A DNA stretch of 64,000 nucleotides. Source: Aporrectodea caliginosa (lineage: Eukaryota > Annelida > Clitellata > Crassiclitellata > Lumbricidae). The stretch covers positions 441,460-505,459 of the forward strand of contig JACEVL010000935.1 of the NCBI GenBank assembly GCA_020284085.1, given 5' to 3'. A model generated the notes under the pieces. The model was not told where the DNA came from, did not search any database, and was given only the letters and a program-made list of their open reading frames with translations. The position numbers and the translations under genes are program-made. Shown here in pieces: positions 33,353-45,676 of this stretch (within the stretch, counting starts at the first letter, position 1; each line of letters begins with the position of its first letter).

Positions 33353-33453
33353 ACGTTGTGTGAGCCAATCTCAGACAAATACATAGCCTACCTATGTGGT
33401 TAAAATTATACATCGTATCCAATATAATCTAGAATAATATTTGGTAAAAGTTC

Positions 33454-33876
33454 ATTTTAGCGTATTTTATTGATAGTGGAGGTTGGCGTGTATTTTAGCG
33501 TAGGCCTATTTCATTATTTCAATGATTGTCATAATAAGTGTAATGAATCCAGATTCTATTTAAGCAAGATTCTTTTCATCTGTCCCACTTCTATTTAACC
33601 TAAGGTTATTTTTATCAATCCCACTTCTATTTAGCAAGAATTATTTTCGTCAATCCAACTTGCATGTATTCGACGAACGCTGAAACCTTTGCAGTGGCGA
33701 GTCATTTACGACGCTAAAACTGTAGGCTACACGCTTTTTCATCGATCCAGCTTCTATTTTAGCAAAGAACTATTTTCATCAATCCAAATTCCATTTCGGC
33801 AAACAATTATTTTTGTCAATCCAGCTTCCATATACGCAGACACATGCATAAGAGAAATAATAAAATACGCTAAAAT
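33454..33876. mobile_element. Candidate TIR element with internal ~37-bp repeats
   Basis: ATTTTAGCGTATTTTATT at 33,454-33,471 has its exact reverse complement at 33,859-33,876. Between them, 33,540-33,845 holds seven to eight copies of TTTTCATCAATCCAGCTTCT-type units spaced about 37-40 bp, shared with 15,440-15,680 and 47,590-47,705. No target duplication was found. Confidence 0.6.
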
Positions 33877-33899
33877 ACTAGGCCGGCAGCATCATGAAT

Positions 33900-34970
33900 T
33901 AAATACGCTCAAATGCACTTGCCTAATATTTTGTCATTTTGCCATTTTTACAGCCACTGGTGAAGTCTATTATACACTACTCAATATTGATGAAATAAAA
34001 ATATCAATAGCACAACAGGCTAAGTCAATAACTGCTTTAGCAAGCATCAGATACAAAGCACCAGCCAGTTTTTATAGAGCGTAGCCTATAGGCCTACGTA
34101 GACTACTTATAATACGATACAGGAAAACTAAACCGCACAGTAGGCTATAGGCCTATTAGTGAGGACGATAGCTTCGTGCATTGTTCAAACTGTGGATAAA
34201 AGCAACAAACTTTTTTGTATTCAAGAAAAACATATTTTTAGACTTTTCAGCGAGAGGCATCACTTAATTCATTTGGGAACATAACTTAAAAAAATATTGA
34301 AAATGTGCCGTAAACGCGGTACTTTTTCTATTAGTTCGACCATTTGTGCGGATTTTTTGGGCTATAAACAGACATGTTTAGGCGATAGCTAGCATTTCTT
34401 GTCAATGTTCTGCATTATCGGCGATCTAATCGTCAATTAAGGATTGTTTTCACATAATTTATTTCACTTTAAATTGTGCAAAAGCGTCTATTTTCTTGTT
34501 TGGATGTAATAAAACTTCATATATTTGAATTTATCTGTACGGTATAGGTCAGAATTTAATTACAGCCTACGTTTAAGCGGTGCTTTTTAGTGAACCCGGC
34601 TTTTCGGGTGCCTAGTGAATTCCCGACCTAAATTCCCGAAATAGAATATTTCACCTGGATTTCCTAAATCTATTTACTAAGTTAAAAAATTATTTTTTGG
34701 GGTGATAAAATTTTTCTAACGGTAGAACTGCATTTTAGCTGATTTAATGATCTCATTTAATATATCTTGTACTTTAACGTATTTATTATTTATCTTGTCT
34801 GCCTGCGTAAAATGGAAGTTGGATTGATGAAATAAATAGTAGTTGGATTGATGACAGTTATCATGGACATTTATCCACTTTAAAAGCAACCTCCCTGGTA
34901 ATGTGTGTAATGCAATCATTGAAACAATAGAATACGCAAAAATACAGGAAATATTCATACTAGTCAACTA
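33900..34970. other. AT-rich unassigned stretch
   Basis: About 1 kb of AT-rich DNA with several TATAGGCCTA-type motifs. At 34,800-34,866 two minus-strand copies of the ~37-bp TCAATCCAACTTC unit occur. No gene was recognised. Confidence 0.35.
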
Positions 34971-34974
34971 TTTT

Positions 34975-35325
34975 TAGAATTTAAGTTCTTAAAAATTGAA
35001 CAAATTAGGAAGGCACAGATTGGTGAATTTATGTTTCGTTACGAGCACAATTTGTTACCAGTAATTTATAGACAACTCTTCCTCCGTGCCTCTGAAATTC
35101 ATTCTTACTCTACAAGAAATTCAAAATTATATCGACAACCTTTTGCTCATACAAACACTCGGTTATTTTCTATCAGATTTGCAGGGGCCAACTTTTGGAA
35201 TAGTATTCCGTTATCTATTCGTCAACTATACCTGGTCTGCGTATTTTTAAGAAAAGACTACGCCTTTACCTCATTCAGCAAATTACTTGAATTCTTATTT
35301 TCTTTTTTATGGGTGTAGTTTAACT
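34975..35325 (+). mobile_element. LINE C-terminal fragment with one frameshift
   Basis: The frame reads FLKIEQIRKAQIGEFMFRYE, HNLLP, then IHSYSTRNSKLYRQPFAHTN and GANFWNSIPLSIRQ, a recognisable C-terminal block of a reverse-transcriptase ORF. A frameshift follows at about 35,230, after which another frame gives KKRLRLYLIQQIT before a stop. Confidence 0.75.
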
Positions 35326-35849
35326 TGCGGAAATCTTGCTTGAATATATCTATATATCTATATATGTTTGAGCCACAGGCTAAAAAGTCAAATCTTGCGA
35401 CAACTAATTCGATCACTTACAATCATTCAATCGTCGTGAAACTTGGCAGATAGACTCGCCCTCGCAGACACTTCATTCTATAAAAATTTCAGCTCCCCAA
35501 AAAAAGGCTAGCTTATAGAATCGGGGACTCAACTTTTCGAATCGGGGAATCCCCTTTTCTCATACGCAGCGTTGTCATTGGCCAGCGTTGCCATTGGCCG
35601 CAACAGAAACAGGTGCGCTGCCTCATTAAACGAACGCTATGTCGTAAATGAACGCGGACTATATATTTGTAGAGGTAACTGCTTCATAAGACGCATTATA
35701 GGATACTAGATGGATATAGTAAAAAACTTTGTTTTTACGGGCTGTATTTTATTTATTGGGTGTGTTAGTTAAGTGTTAGTTAAGTTATGTTTGTAATTTT
35801 GTTTAATTATTTAGCCATTTTCTGGTCATCAAAGTCTTCGTGTAATAAC

Positions 35850-36037
35850 AAGAACCGGCTGTCATGCATTTATTTTTGTTATTCTCAATTATTAGGTGGC
35901 CCTATTAGCGGGATTCTTCATCCCTTCTGGGTCTCCTCCTTGGTATCCACAACTGATGTAATTTACTGTGTTTTTTGTGCTATAATTGTACTTTGCTGGA
36001 TCAGGAAATAAACTGATTTGATTTGATTTGAAATAAT
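35850..36037 (+). mobile_element. LINE 3' UTR with (GATTT)n tail
   Basis: GGTGGCCCTATTAGCGGGAT, TCTTCATCCCTTCTGGGTCT and AGGAAATAAACTGATTTGAT end in a (GATTT) tail at 36,014-36,031. It may be the 3' end of the LINE at 34,975-35,325. The same tail is at 22,623-22,657. Confidence 0.7.
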
Positions 36038-36049
36038 TAAATATTACTA

Positions 36050-36865
36050 TTGCTACTTGTATTGTTCACTCCAAGCTTGATTATTGTAATTCCCTTTTCC
36101 TCAACCTCGAATCCACCGAACTTTAGCATCTACAGCTCATCCAAATTCACTAGCCTCAGCTGTCACCAGGTCACCAAGCCTCATCATATTGCTTCCGTTC
36201 TTAATTCACTTTACTGACTGAAAAAACCTGAGCACATCCACTTCAAAGTCCTATCGCTAACCTACAACTGTCTACAACACTCCCAGCCACAGTACCTTCA
36301 AGAACTCTTCACCATCAGCCACCCCACTCAACCCGATCCGCCTCCTAATCTCTCTCTCCTGTTCCCCAGTCACTACTCACCTGAGCCATATGAGGCTCTG
36401 GAACGAACTTCCCTGGATTCCACATGTTCTCAGTTCATCACACCAGTGCCGCCACTCACTCACTGCGTCATTTGTAACCGAGCCATATCGACTCTGGAAC
36501 GAACTTCCCCTGGATTCCACATATTCTCAGTTCATCCACCAGTACCGCCACTCACTCACCGTCATTTGCCTTAGGCTTCTCTACTTGTCACGTACAGGGT
36601 TTCCATTGCAAATAATATTGAAGTCTCACCTCTTCAAGAATTCCTACGCTAATCCATCCAATACTCTGCCTTCGAAGCTTTCTCATCCTCAACAAAGCCA
36701 GCCTTAACAGTCGCTCTGCCAAATCTCACTGGCAACTGGACTTGGACCCCCACTGGACATCAATCTTTGGACAACCCTCTGCTCGACACTGCTTGTTAAT
36801 GAGCTGATGTCTTGCACTTAGCTTTAGAGTAGCACAGTAGAAACTTTGAGTTTACGATTACAATT
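36050..36865 (+). mobile_element. Degraded LINE with internal duplication, GATTAC-type 3' end
   Basis: In shifting frames the plus strand gives HSKLDYCNSLFLNLES, then HFKVLSLTYNCLQ and RLWNELP twice, and a final LKSHLFKNSY. This is the order of a CR1/L2-like RT C-terminal half. The RLWNELP segment (about 36,385-36,480) is repeated in tandem at 36,481-36,570. The 3' end at 36,790-36,865 has GTTAATGAGCTGATGTCTTG and GAGTTTACGATTACAATTC. Confidence 0.72.
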
Positions 36866-37034
36866 CATCTTCTTAATTATTGTGTTTGTTAATTGTTCTG
36901 TGTGTTACACATTGCTTAGTTATTTATGGGGACTGTGGATGGTCATAGCACTCTATGCTATCTGATTCTGGGAGGCCATGGCTAGCTTAAGTGACTGCAT
37001 CCAGTGCCACTTCATAGGCGACTGAACACAGAAC
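36699..37034 (+). repeat. Left copy of a 336-bp direct repeat that carries the satellite start
   Basis: 336 bp, identical in length to 47,726-48,061 and different at about 10 positions (roughly 97% identity, no indels). It covers the LINE 3' end, about 125 bp of other sequence and the first satellite unit. Confidence 0.95.
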
Positions 37035-39225
37035 CTCTTCCAGTGCCATTTCATAGGCGATGCATACAGAACCTCTACTTTGACGACTGCATCAGTGCCT
37101 TTTCATAGGCGACTGCATACAGAACCTCTAGCTTTGACGACTGCATCCAGTGCCACTTCATAGGCGACTGAATACAGAACCTCTTCTTTGACGACTGCAT
37201 CGAGTGCCATTTCATAGGCGACTGAATACAGAACCTCTTCTTTGACGACTGCATCTAGTGCCACTTCATAGGCGACTGAATACAGAACCTCTTCTTTGAC
37301 GACTGCCTTCAGTGCCACTTCATAGGCGACTGAATACAGAACCTCTTCTTTGACGACTGCATCGAGTGCCACTTCATAAGGCGACTGAATACAGAACCCA
37401 TTCTTTGACGACTGCCTCGAGTGCCACTTCATAGGCGACTGAATACAGAACCTCTTCTTTGACGACTGCATCATTGCCACTTCATAGGCGACTGAATACA
37501 GAACCTCTTCTTTGACGACTGCATCAGAGTGCCACTTCACTAGGCGACTGAATACAGAACCTCTTCTTTGACGACTGCATCGAGTGCCACTTCATTGGCG
37601 ACTGAATACAGAACCTCTTCTTTGACGACTGCATCGAGTGCCACTTCATAGGCGACTGAATACAGAACCTCTTCTTTGACGACTGCATCGAGTGCCACTT
37701 CATAGGCGACTGAATACAGAACCTATTCTTTGACGACTGCATCGAGTGCCACTTCATAGGCGACTGAATACAGAACCTCTTCTTTGACGACTGCATCCAG
37801 TGCCGCACCATAGGCGACTGAATACAGAACCTCTTCTTTGACGACTGCATCGAGTGCCACTTCATAGGCGACTGAATACAGAACCTCTTCTTTGACGACT
37901 GCATCGAGTGCCACTTCATAGGCGACTGAATACAGAACCTCTTCTTTGACGACTGCATCGAGTGCCACTTCATAGGCGACTGAATACAGAACCTATTCTT
38001 TGACGACTGCATCGAGTGCCACGTCATAGGCGACTGAATACAGAACCTCTTCTTTGACGACTGCATCGAGTGCCACGTCATAGGCGACTGAATACAGAAC
38101 CTATTCTTTGACGACTGCATCGAGTGCCACTTCGCCAGCGACTGAATACAGAACCTATTCTTTGACGACTGCATCGGGTGCCTACTTCATAGACGACTGA
38201 CTACAGAACCTATTCTTTGACGACTGCGTCGGGTGCCTCACCATAGGCGACCGAATACAGAACCTCTTCTTTGACGACTGCATAGATTGCCACTTCATGG
38301 GCGACTGAATAATACAGAACCTCTTCTTTGACGACTGCATCGAGTGCCACTTCATGGGCGACTGACTACAGAACCTCTGCCTTGACGACTGCATCCAGTG
38401 CACCTTCATAGGCGACTGAATAATGGGAAACTCTTCTTTTATGACTGCATCGATTACCAGCTGTAGGCGACTAAATACAGAACCTCTTCTTTGCTGAATG
38501 CATCGAGTGCCCTTGTATAGGCGACTGAATACAGAACCTGTTCTTAGACGACTGCATCGAGTGCCTCACCATTGGCGACTGAATGCAGAACCTGTTCTTT
38601 GACGACTGCATAGAGTGCCACTTCAGGCGACTGAATCCAGAACCTCTTCTTTGACGACTGCATCAAGTGCCGCTTCATAGGCGACTGAATACAGAACCTC
38701 TTCTTTGACGACCAAATGCATCAAGTGCCAATTCACAGGCGACTGAATACAGAACCTCTTCTTTGACGAGACTGCATCATCGAGTGCCACTTCATAGGCG
38801 ACTGAATACAGAACCTCTTCTTAGACGACTGCATCCAGTTTCTTCACTCTCATAGGCGACTGAATACAGAACCTGTTCTTTGACTGCCTCCAGTGCCACT
38901 TCATCGGCGACTGAATACAGAACCTCTTCAGACGGCGATCATGCATCGAGTCACATCATAGGCGACTGAATATAGAACCTCTTCTTTGACGACTGCATCG
39001 AGTGACACTTCTTAAGGCAACTGAACACAGGGCCTCTTCTGTTTGACACGACTGCATCGAGTGCCACATCACTAGGCAACTGAATGCAGAACCTCTTCTT
39101 CTTTGACTGACTGCATCAAGTGCCACTTCATAGGCAACCGAACGCCGAACCTCTTCTCTGGCTCTTGTACCATTGCGACTGCATAGGCGACTGAACACAG
39201 AACCACTTCATAGTTCAGCGCCACT
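36990..39225. repeat. Diverged left flank of the 54-bp satellite, about 41 units
   Basis: The same unit as the core but with many substitutions and 1-6 bp indels, worst between 38,400 and 39,220. Variants such as TATTCTTTGACG and GCGTCGGGTGCCTCACC recur in neighbouring units. Minus-strand frames are broken many times here. Confidence 0.96.
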
Positions 39226-42200
39226 TCATAGGCGACTGATTACAGAACCTCTTCTTTGACGACTGCATCGAGTGCCACTTCATAGGCGACTGAATACAGA
39301 ACCTCTTCTTTGACGACTGCGACTGCATCGAGTGCCACTTCATAGGCGACTGAATACAGAACCTCTTCTTTGACGACTGCATCGAGTGCCACTTCATAGG
39401 CGACTGAATACAGAACCTCTTCTTTGACGACTGCATCGAGTGCCACTTCATAGGCGACTGAATACAGAACCTCTTCTTTGACGACTGCATCGAGTGCCAC
39501 TTCATAGGCGACTGAATACAGAACCTCTTCTTTGACGACTGCATCGAGTGCCACTTCATAGGCGACTGAATACAGAACCTCTTCTTTGACGACTTCGAGT
39601 GCCACTTCATAGGCGACTGAATACAGAACCTCTTCTTTGACGACTGCATCGAGTGCCACTTCATAGGCGACTGAATACAGAACCTCTTCTTTGACGACTG
39701 CATCGAGTGCCACTTCATAGGCGACTGAATACAGAACCTCTTCTTTGACGACTGCATCGAGTGCCACTTCATAGGCGACTGAATACAGAACCTCTTCTTT
39801 GACGACTGCATCGAGTGCCACTTCATAGGCGACTGAATACAGAACCTCTTCTTTGACGACTGCATCGAGTGCCACTTCATAGGCGACTGAATACAGAACC
39901 TCTTCTTTGACGACTGCATCGAGTGCCACTTCATAGGCGACTGAATACAGAACCTCTTCTTTGACGACTGCATCGAGTGCCACTTCATAGGCGACTGAAT
40001 ACAGAACCTCTTCTTTGACGACTGCATCGAGTGCCACTTCATAGGCGACTGAATACAGAACCTCTTCTTTGACGACTGCATCGAGTGCCACTTCATAGGC
40101 GACTGAATACAGAACCTCTTCTTTGACGACTGCATCGAGTGCCACTTCATAGGCGACTGAATACAGAACCTCTTCTTTGACGACTGCCTCCAGTGCCACT
40201 TCATAGGCGACTGAATACAGAACCTCTTCTTTGACGACTGCATCGAGTGCCACTTCATAGGCGACTGAATACAGAACCTCTTCTTTGACGACTGCATCGA
40301 GTGCCACTTCATAGGCGACTGAATACAGAACCTCTTCTTTGACGACTGCATCGAGTGCCACTTCATAGGCGACTGAATACAGAACCTCTTCTTTGACGAC
40401 TGCATCGAGTGACAGTGCCTCTTCATAGGCGACTGAATACAGAACCTCTTCTTTGACGACTGCATCGAGTGCCACTTCATAGGCGACTGAATACAGAACC
40501 TCTTCTTTGACGACTGCATCGAGTGCCACTTCATAGGCGACTGAATACAGAACCTCTTCTTTGACGACTGCATCGAGTGCCACTTCATAGGCGACTGAAT
40601 ACAGAACCTCTTCTTTGACGACTGCATCGAGTGCCACTTCATAGGCGACTGAATACAGAACCTCTTCTTTGACGACTGCATCGAGTGCCACTTCATAGGC
40701 GACTGAATACAGAACCTCTTCTTTGACGACTGCACTTCATAGGCGAGTGCCACTTCATAGGCGACTGAATACAGAACCTCTTCTTTGACGACTGCATCGA
40801 GTGCCACTTCATAGGCGACTGAATACAGAACCTCTTCTTTGACGACTGCATCGAGTGCCACTTCATAGGCGACTGAATACAGAACCTCTTCTTTGACGAC
40901 TGCATCGAGTGCCACTTCATAGGCGACTGAATACAGAACCTCTTCTTTGACGACTGCATCGAGTGCCACTTCATAGGCGACTGAATACAGAACCTCTTCT
41001 TTGACGACTGCATCGAGTGCCACTTCATAGGCGACTGAATACAGAACCTCTTCTTTGACGACTGCATCGAGTGCCACTTCATAGGCGACTGAATACAGAA
41101 CCTCTTCTTTGACGACTGCATCGAGTGCCACTTCATAGGCGACTGAATACAGAACCTCTTCTTTGACGACTGCATCGAGTGCCACTTCATAGGCGACTGA
41201 ATACAGAACCTCTTCTTTGACGACTGCATCGAGTGCCACTTCATAGGCGACTGAATACAGAACCTCTTCTTTGACGACTGCATCGAGTGCCACTTCATAG
41301 GCGACTGAATACAGAACCTCTTCTTTGACGACTGCATCGAGTGCCACTTCATAGGCGACTGAATACAGAACCTCTTCTTTGACGACTGCATCGAGTGCCA
41401 CTTCATAGGCGACTGAATACAGAACCTCTTCTTTGACGACTGCATCCAGTGCCACTTCATAGGCGACTGAATACAGAACCTCTTCTTTGACGACTGCATC
41501 GAGTGCCACTTCATAGGCGACTGAATACAGAACCTCTTCTTTGACGACTGCATCGAGTGCCACTTCATAGGCGACTGAATACAGAACCTCTTCTTTGACG
41601 ACTGCATCGAGTGCCACTTCATAGGCGACTGAATACAGAACCTCTTCTTTGACGACTGCATCGAGTGCCACTTCATAGGCGACTGAATACAGAACCTCTT
41701 CTTTGACGACTGCATCGAGTGCCACTTCATAGGCGACTGAATACAGAACCTCTTCTTTGACGACTGCATCGAGTGCCACTTCATAGGCGACTGAATACAG
41801 AACCTCTTCTTTGACGACTGCATCGAGTGCCACTTCATAGGCGACTGAATACAGAACCTCTTCTTTGACGACTGCATCGAGTGCCACTTCATAGGCGACT
41901 GAATACAGAACCTCTTCTTTGACGACTGCATCGAGTGCCACTTCATAGGCGACTGAATACAGAACCTCTTCTTTGACGACTGCATCGAGTGCCACTTCAT
42001 AGGCGACTGAATACAGAACCTCTTCTTTGACGACTGCATCGAGTGCCACTTCATAGGCGACTGAATACAGAACCTCTTCTTTGACGACTGCATCGAGTGC
42101 CACTTCATAGGCGACTGAATACAGAACCTCTTCTTTGACGACTGCATCCAGTGCCACTTCATAGGCGACTGAATACAGAACCTCTTCTTTGACGACTGCA

Positions 42201-45200
42201 TCGAGTGCCACTTCATAGGCGACTGAATACAGAACCTCTTCTTTGACGACTGCATCGAGTGCCACTTCATAGGCGACTGAATACAGAACCTCTTCTTTGA
42301 CGACTGCATCGAGTGCCACTTCATAGGCGACTGAATACAGAACCTCTTCTTTGACGACTGCATCGAGTGCCACTTCATAGGCGACTGAATACAGAACCTC
42401 TTCTTTGACGACTGCATCGAGTGCCACTTCATAGGCGACTGAATACAGAACCTCTTCTTTGACGACTGCATCGAGTGCCACTTCATAGGCGACTGAATAC
42501 AGAACCTCTTCTTTGACGACTGCATCGAGTGCCACTTCATAGGCGACTGAATACAGAACCTCTTCTTTGACGACTGCATCGAGTGCCACTTCATAGGCGA
42601 CTGAATACAGAACCTCTTCTTTGACGACTGCATCGAGTGCCACTTCATAGGCGACTGAATACAGAACCTCTTCTTTGACGACTGCATCGAGTGCCACTGC
42701 CACTTATAGGCGAGTGCCATAGGCGACTGAATACAGAACCTCTTCTTTGACGACTGCATCGAGTGCCACTTCATAGGCGACTGAATACAGAACCTCTTCT
42801 TTGACGACTGCATCGAGTGCCACTTCATAGGCGACTGAATACAGAACCTCTTCTTTGACGACTGCATCGAGTGCCACTTCATAGGCGACTGAATACAGAA
42901 CCTCTTCTTTGACGACTGCATCGAGTGCCACTTCATAGGCGACTGAATACAGAACCTCTTCTTTGACGACTGCATCGAGTGCCACTTCATAGGCGACTGA
43001 ATACAGAACCTCTTCTTTGACGACTGCATCGAGTGCCACTTCATAGGCGACTGAATACAGAACCTCTTCTTTGACGACTGCATCGAGTGCCACTTCATAG
43101 GCGACTGAATACAGAACCTCTTCTTTGACGACTGCATCGAGTGCCACTTCATAGGCGACTGAATACAGAACCTCTTCTTTGACGACTGCATCGAGTGCCA
43201 CTTCATAGGCGACTGAATACAGAACCTCTTCTTTGACGACTGCATCCAGTGCCACTTCATAGGCGACTGAATACAGAACCTCTTCTTTGACGACTGCATC
43301 GAGTGCCACTTCATAGGCGACTGAATACAGAACCTCTTCTTTGACGACTGCATCGAGTGCCACTTCATAGGCGACTGAATACAGAACCTCTTCTTTGACG
43401 ACTGCATCGAGTGCCACTTCATAGGCGACTGAATACAGAACCTCTTCTTTGACGACTGCATCGAGTGCCACTTCATAGGCGACTGAATACAGAACCTCTT
43501 CTTTGACGACTGCATCGAGTGCCACTTCATAGGCGACTGAATACAGAACCTCTTCTTTGACGACTGCATCGAGTGCCACTTCATAGGCGACTGAATACAG
43601 AACCTCTTCTTTGACGACTGCATCGAGTGCCACTTCATAGGCGACTGAATACAGAACCTCTTCTTTGACGACTGCATCGAGTGCCACTTCATAGGCGACT
43701 GAATACAGAACCTCTTCTTTGACGACTGCATCGAGTGCCACTTCATAGGCGACTGAATACAGAACCTCTTCTTTGACGACTGCATCCAGTGCCACTTCAT
43801 AGGCGACTGAATACAGAACCTCTTCTTTGACGACTGCATCCAGTGCCACTTCATAGGCGACTGAATACAGAACCTCTTCTTTGACGACTGCATCGAGTGC
43901 CACTTCATAGGCGACTGAATACAGAACCTCTTCTTTGACGACTGCATCGAGTGCCACTTCATAGGCGACTGAATACAGAACCTCTTCTTTGACGACTGCA
44001 TCGAGTGCCACTTCATAGGCGACTGAATACAGAACCTCTTCTTTGACGACTGCATCGAGTGCCACTTCATAGGCGACTGAATACAGAACCTCTTCTTTGA
44101 CGACTGCATCGAGTGCCACTTCATAGGCGACTGAATACAGAACCTCTTCTTTGACGACTGCATCGAGTGCCACTTCATAGGCGACTGAATACAGAACCTC
44201 TTCTTTGACGACTGCATCGAGTGCCACTTCATAGGCGACTGAATACAGAACCTCTTCTTTGACGACTGCATCGAGTGCCACTTCATAGGCGACTGAATAC
44301 AGAACCTCTTCTTTGACGACTGCATCGAGTGCCACTTCATAGGCGACTGAATACAGAACCTCTTCTTTGACGACTGCATCCAGTGCCACTTCATAGGCGA
44401 CTGAATACAGAACCTCTTCTTTGACGACTGCATCGAGTGCCACTTCATAGGCGACTGAATACAGAACCTCTTCTTTGACGACTGCATCGAGTGCCACTTC
44501 ATAGGCGACTGAATACAGAACCTCTTCTTTGACGACTGCATCGAGTGCCACTTCATAGGCGACTGAATACAGAACCTCTTCTTTGACGACTGCATCGAGT
44601 GCCACTTCATAGGCGACTGAATACAGAACCTCTTCTTTGACGACTGCATCGAGTGCCACTTCATAGGCGACTGAATACAGAACCTCTTCTTTGACGACTG
44701 CATCGAGTGCCACTTCATAGGCGACTGAATACAGAACCTCTTCTTTGACGACTGCATCGAGTGCCACTTCATAGGCGACTGAATACAGAACCTCTTCTTT
44801 GACGACTGCATCGAGTGCCACTTCATAGGCGACTGAATACAGAACCTCTTCTTTGACGACTGCATCGAGTGCCACTTCATAGGCGACTGAATACAGAACC
44901 TCTTCTTTGACGACTGCATCGAGTGCCACTTCATAGGCGACTGAATACAGAACCTCTTCTTTGACGACTGCATCGAGTGCCACTTCATAGGCGACTGAAT
45001 ACAGAACCTCTTCTTTGACGACTGCATCGAGTGCCACTTCATAGGCGACTGAATACAGAACCTCTTCTTTGACGACTGCATCGAGTGCCACTTCATAGGC
45101 GACTGAATACAGAACCTCTTCTTTGACGACTGCATCGAGTGCCACTTCATAGGCGACTGAATACAGAACCTCTTCTTTGACGACTGCATCGAGTGCCACT

Positions 45201-45676
45201 TCATAGGCGACTGAATACAGAACCTCTTCTTTGACGACTGCATCGAGTGCCACTCATAGGCGACTGTTCATAGGCGACTGAATACAGAACCTCTTCTTTG
45301 ACGACTGCATCGAGTGCCACTTCATAGGCGACTGAATACAGAACCTCTTCTTTGACGACTGCATCGAGTGCCACTTCATAGGCGACTGAATACAGAACCT
45401 CTTCTTTGACGACTGCATCGAGTGCCACTTCATAGGCGACTGAATACAGAACCTCTTCTTTGACGACTGCATCGAGTGCCACTTCATAGGCGACTGAATA
45501 CAGAACCTCTTCTTTGACGACTGCATCGAGTGCCACTTCATAGGCGACTGAATACAGAACCTCTTCTTTGACGACTGCATCCAGTGCCACTTCATAGGCG
45601 ACTGAATACAGAACCTCTTCTTTGACGACTGCAGTGCCAAGAACATAGGCGACTGAATACAGAACCTCTTCTTTGT
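39226..45676 (-). repeat. Homogeneous 54-bp satellite core, about 119 units
   Basis: The unit is GGCGACTGAATACAGAACCT, CTTCTTTGACGACTGCATCG, AGTGCCACTTCATA (20+20+14). Most units are identical. 54 is a multiple of 3, and two of three minus-strand frames lack stops. One gives the acidic YEVALDAVVKEEVLYSVA, the other the basic MKWHSMQSSKKRFCIQSP, and open frames run up to 1,516 codons. All plus frames have a stop in each unit. Irregular units lie at about 39,320 (+6), 39,592 (-3), 40,415 (+6), 40,735 (+8), 42,700 (+18) and 45,255 (+13). A recurrent G-to-C change (CATCCAG) marks single units. No promoter, start context, splice signals or non-repeat coding sequence is attached, so I call it satellite DNA, not a gene. 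Confidence 0.95.

Noticed and set aside
34570..34680. A retroviral or LTR boundary around CCCGGCTTTTCGGG
   Set aside because: A small hairpin only; no TG...CA ends, TATA box or paired copy.
40693..45243. A 1,516-codon open frame as a giant protein gene
   Set aside because: The frame is open only because the 54-bp unit is a multiple of three and happens to lack stops; a second frame on the same strand is open too. There is no unique N- or C-terminus, no start context and no splice signals. Kept as satellite with a finding on possible coding.
36990..45676. CRISPR-like direct repeats
   Set aside because: Units are contiguous with no spacers, far too uniform and long in total, in an animal genome without cas genes.
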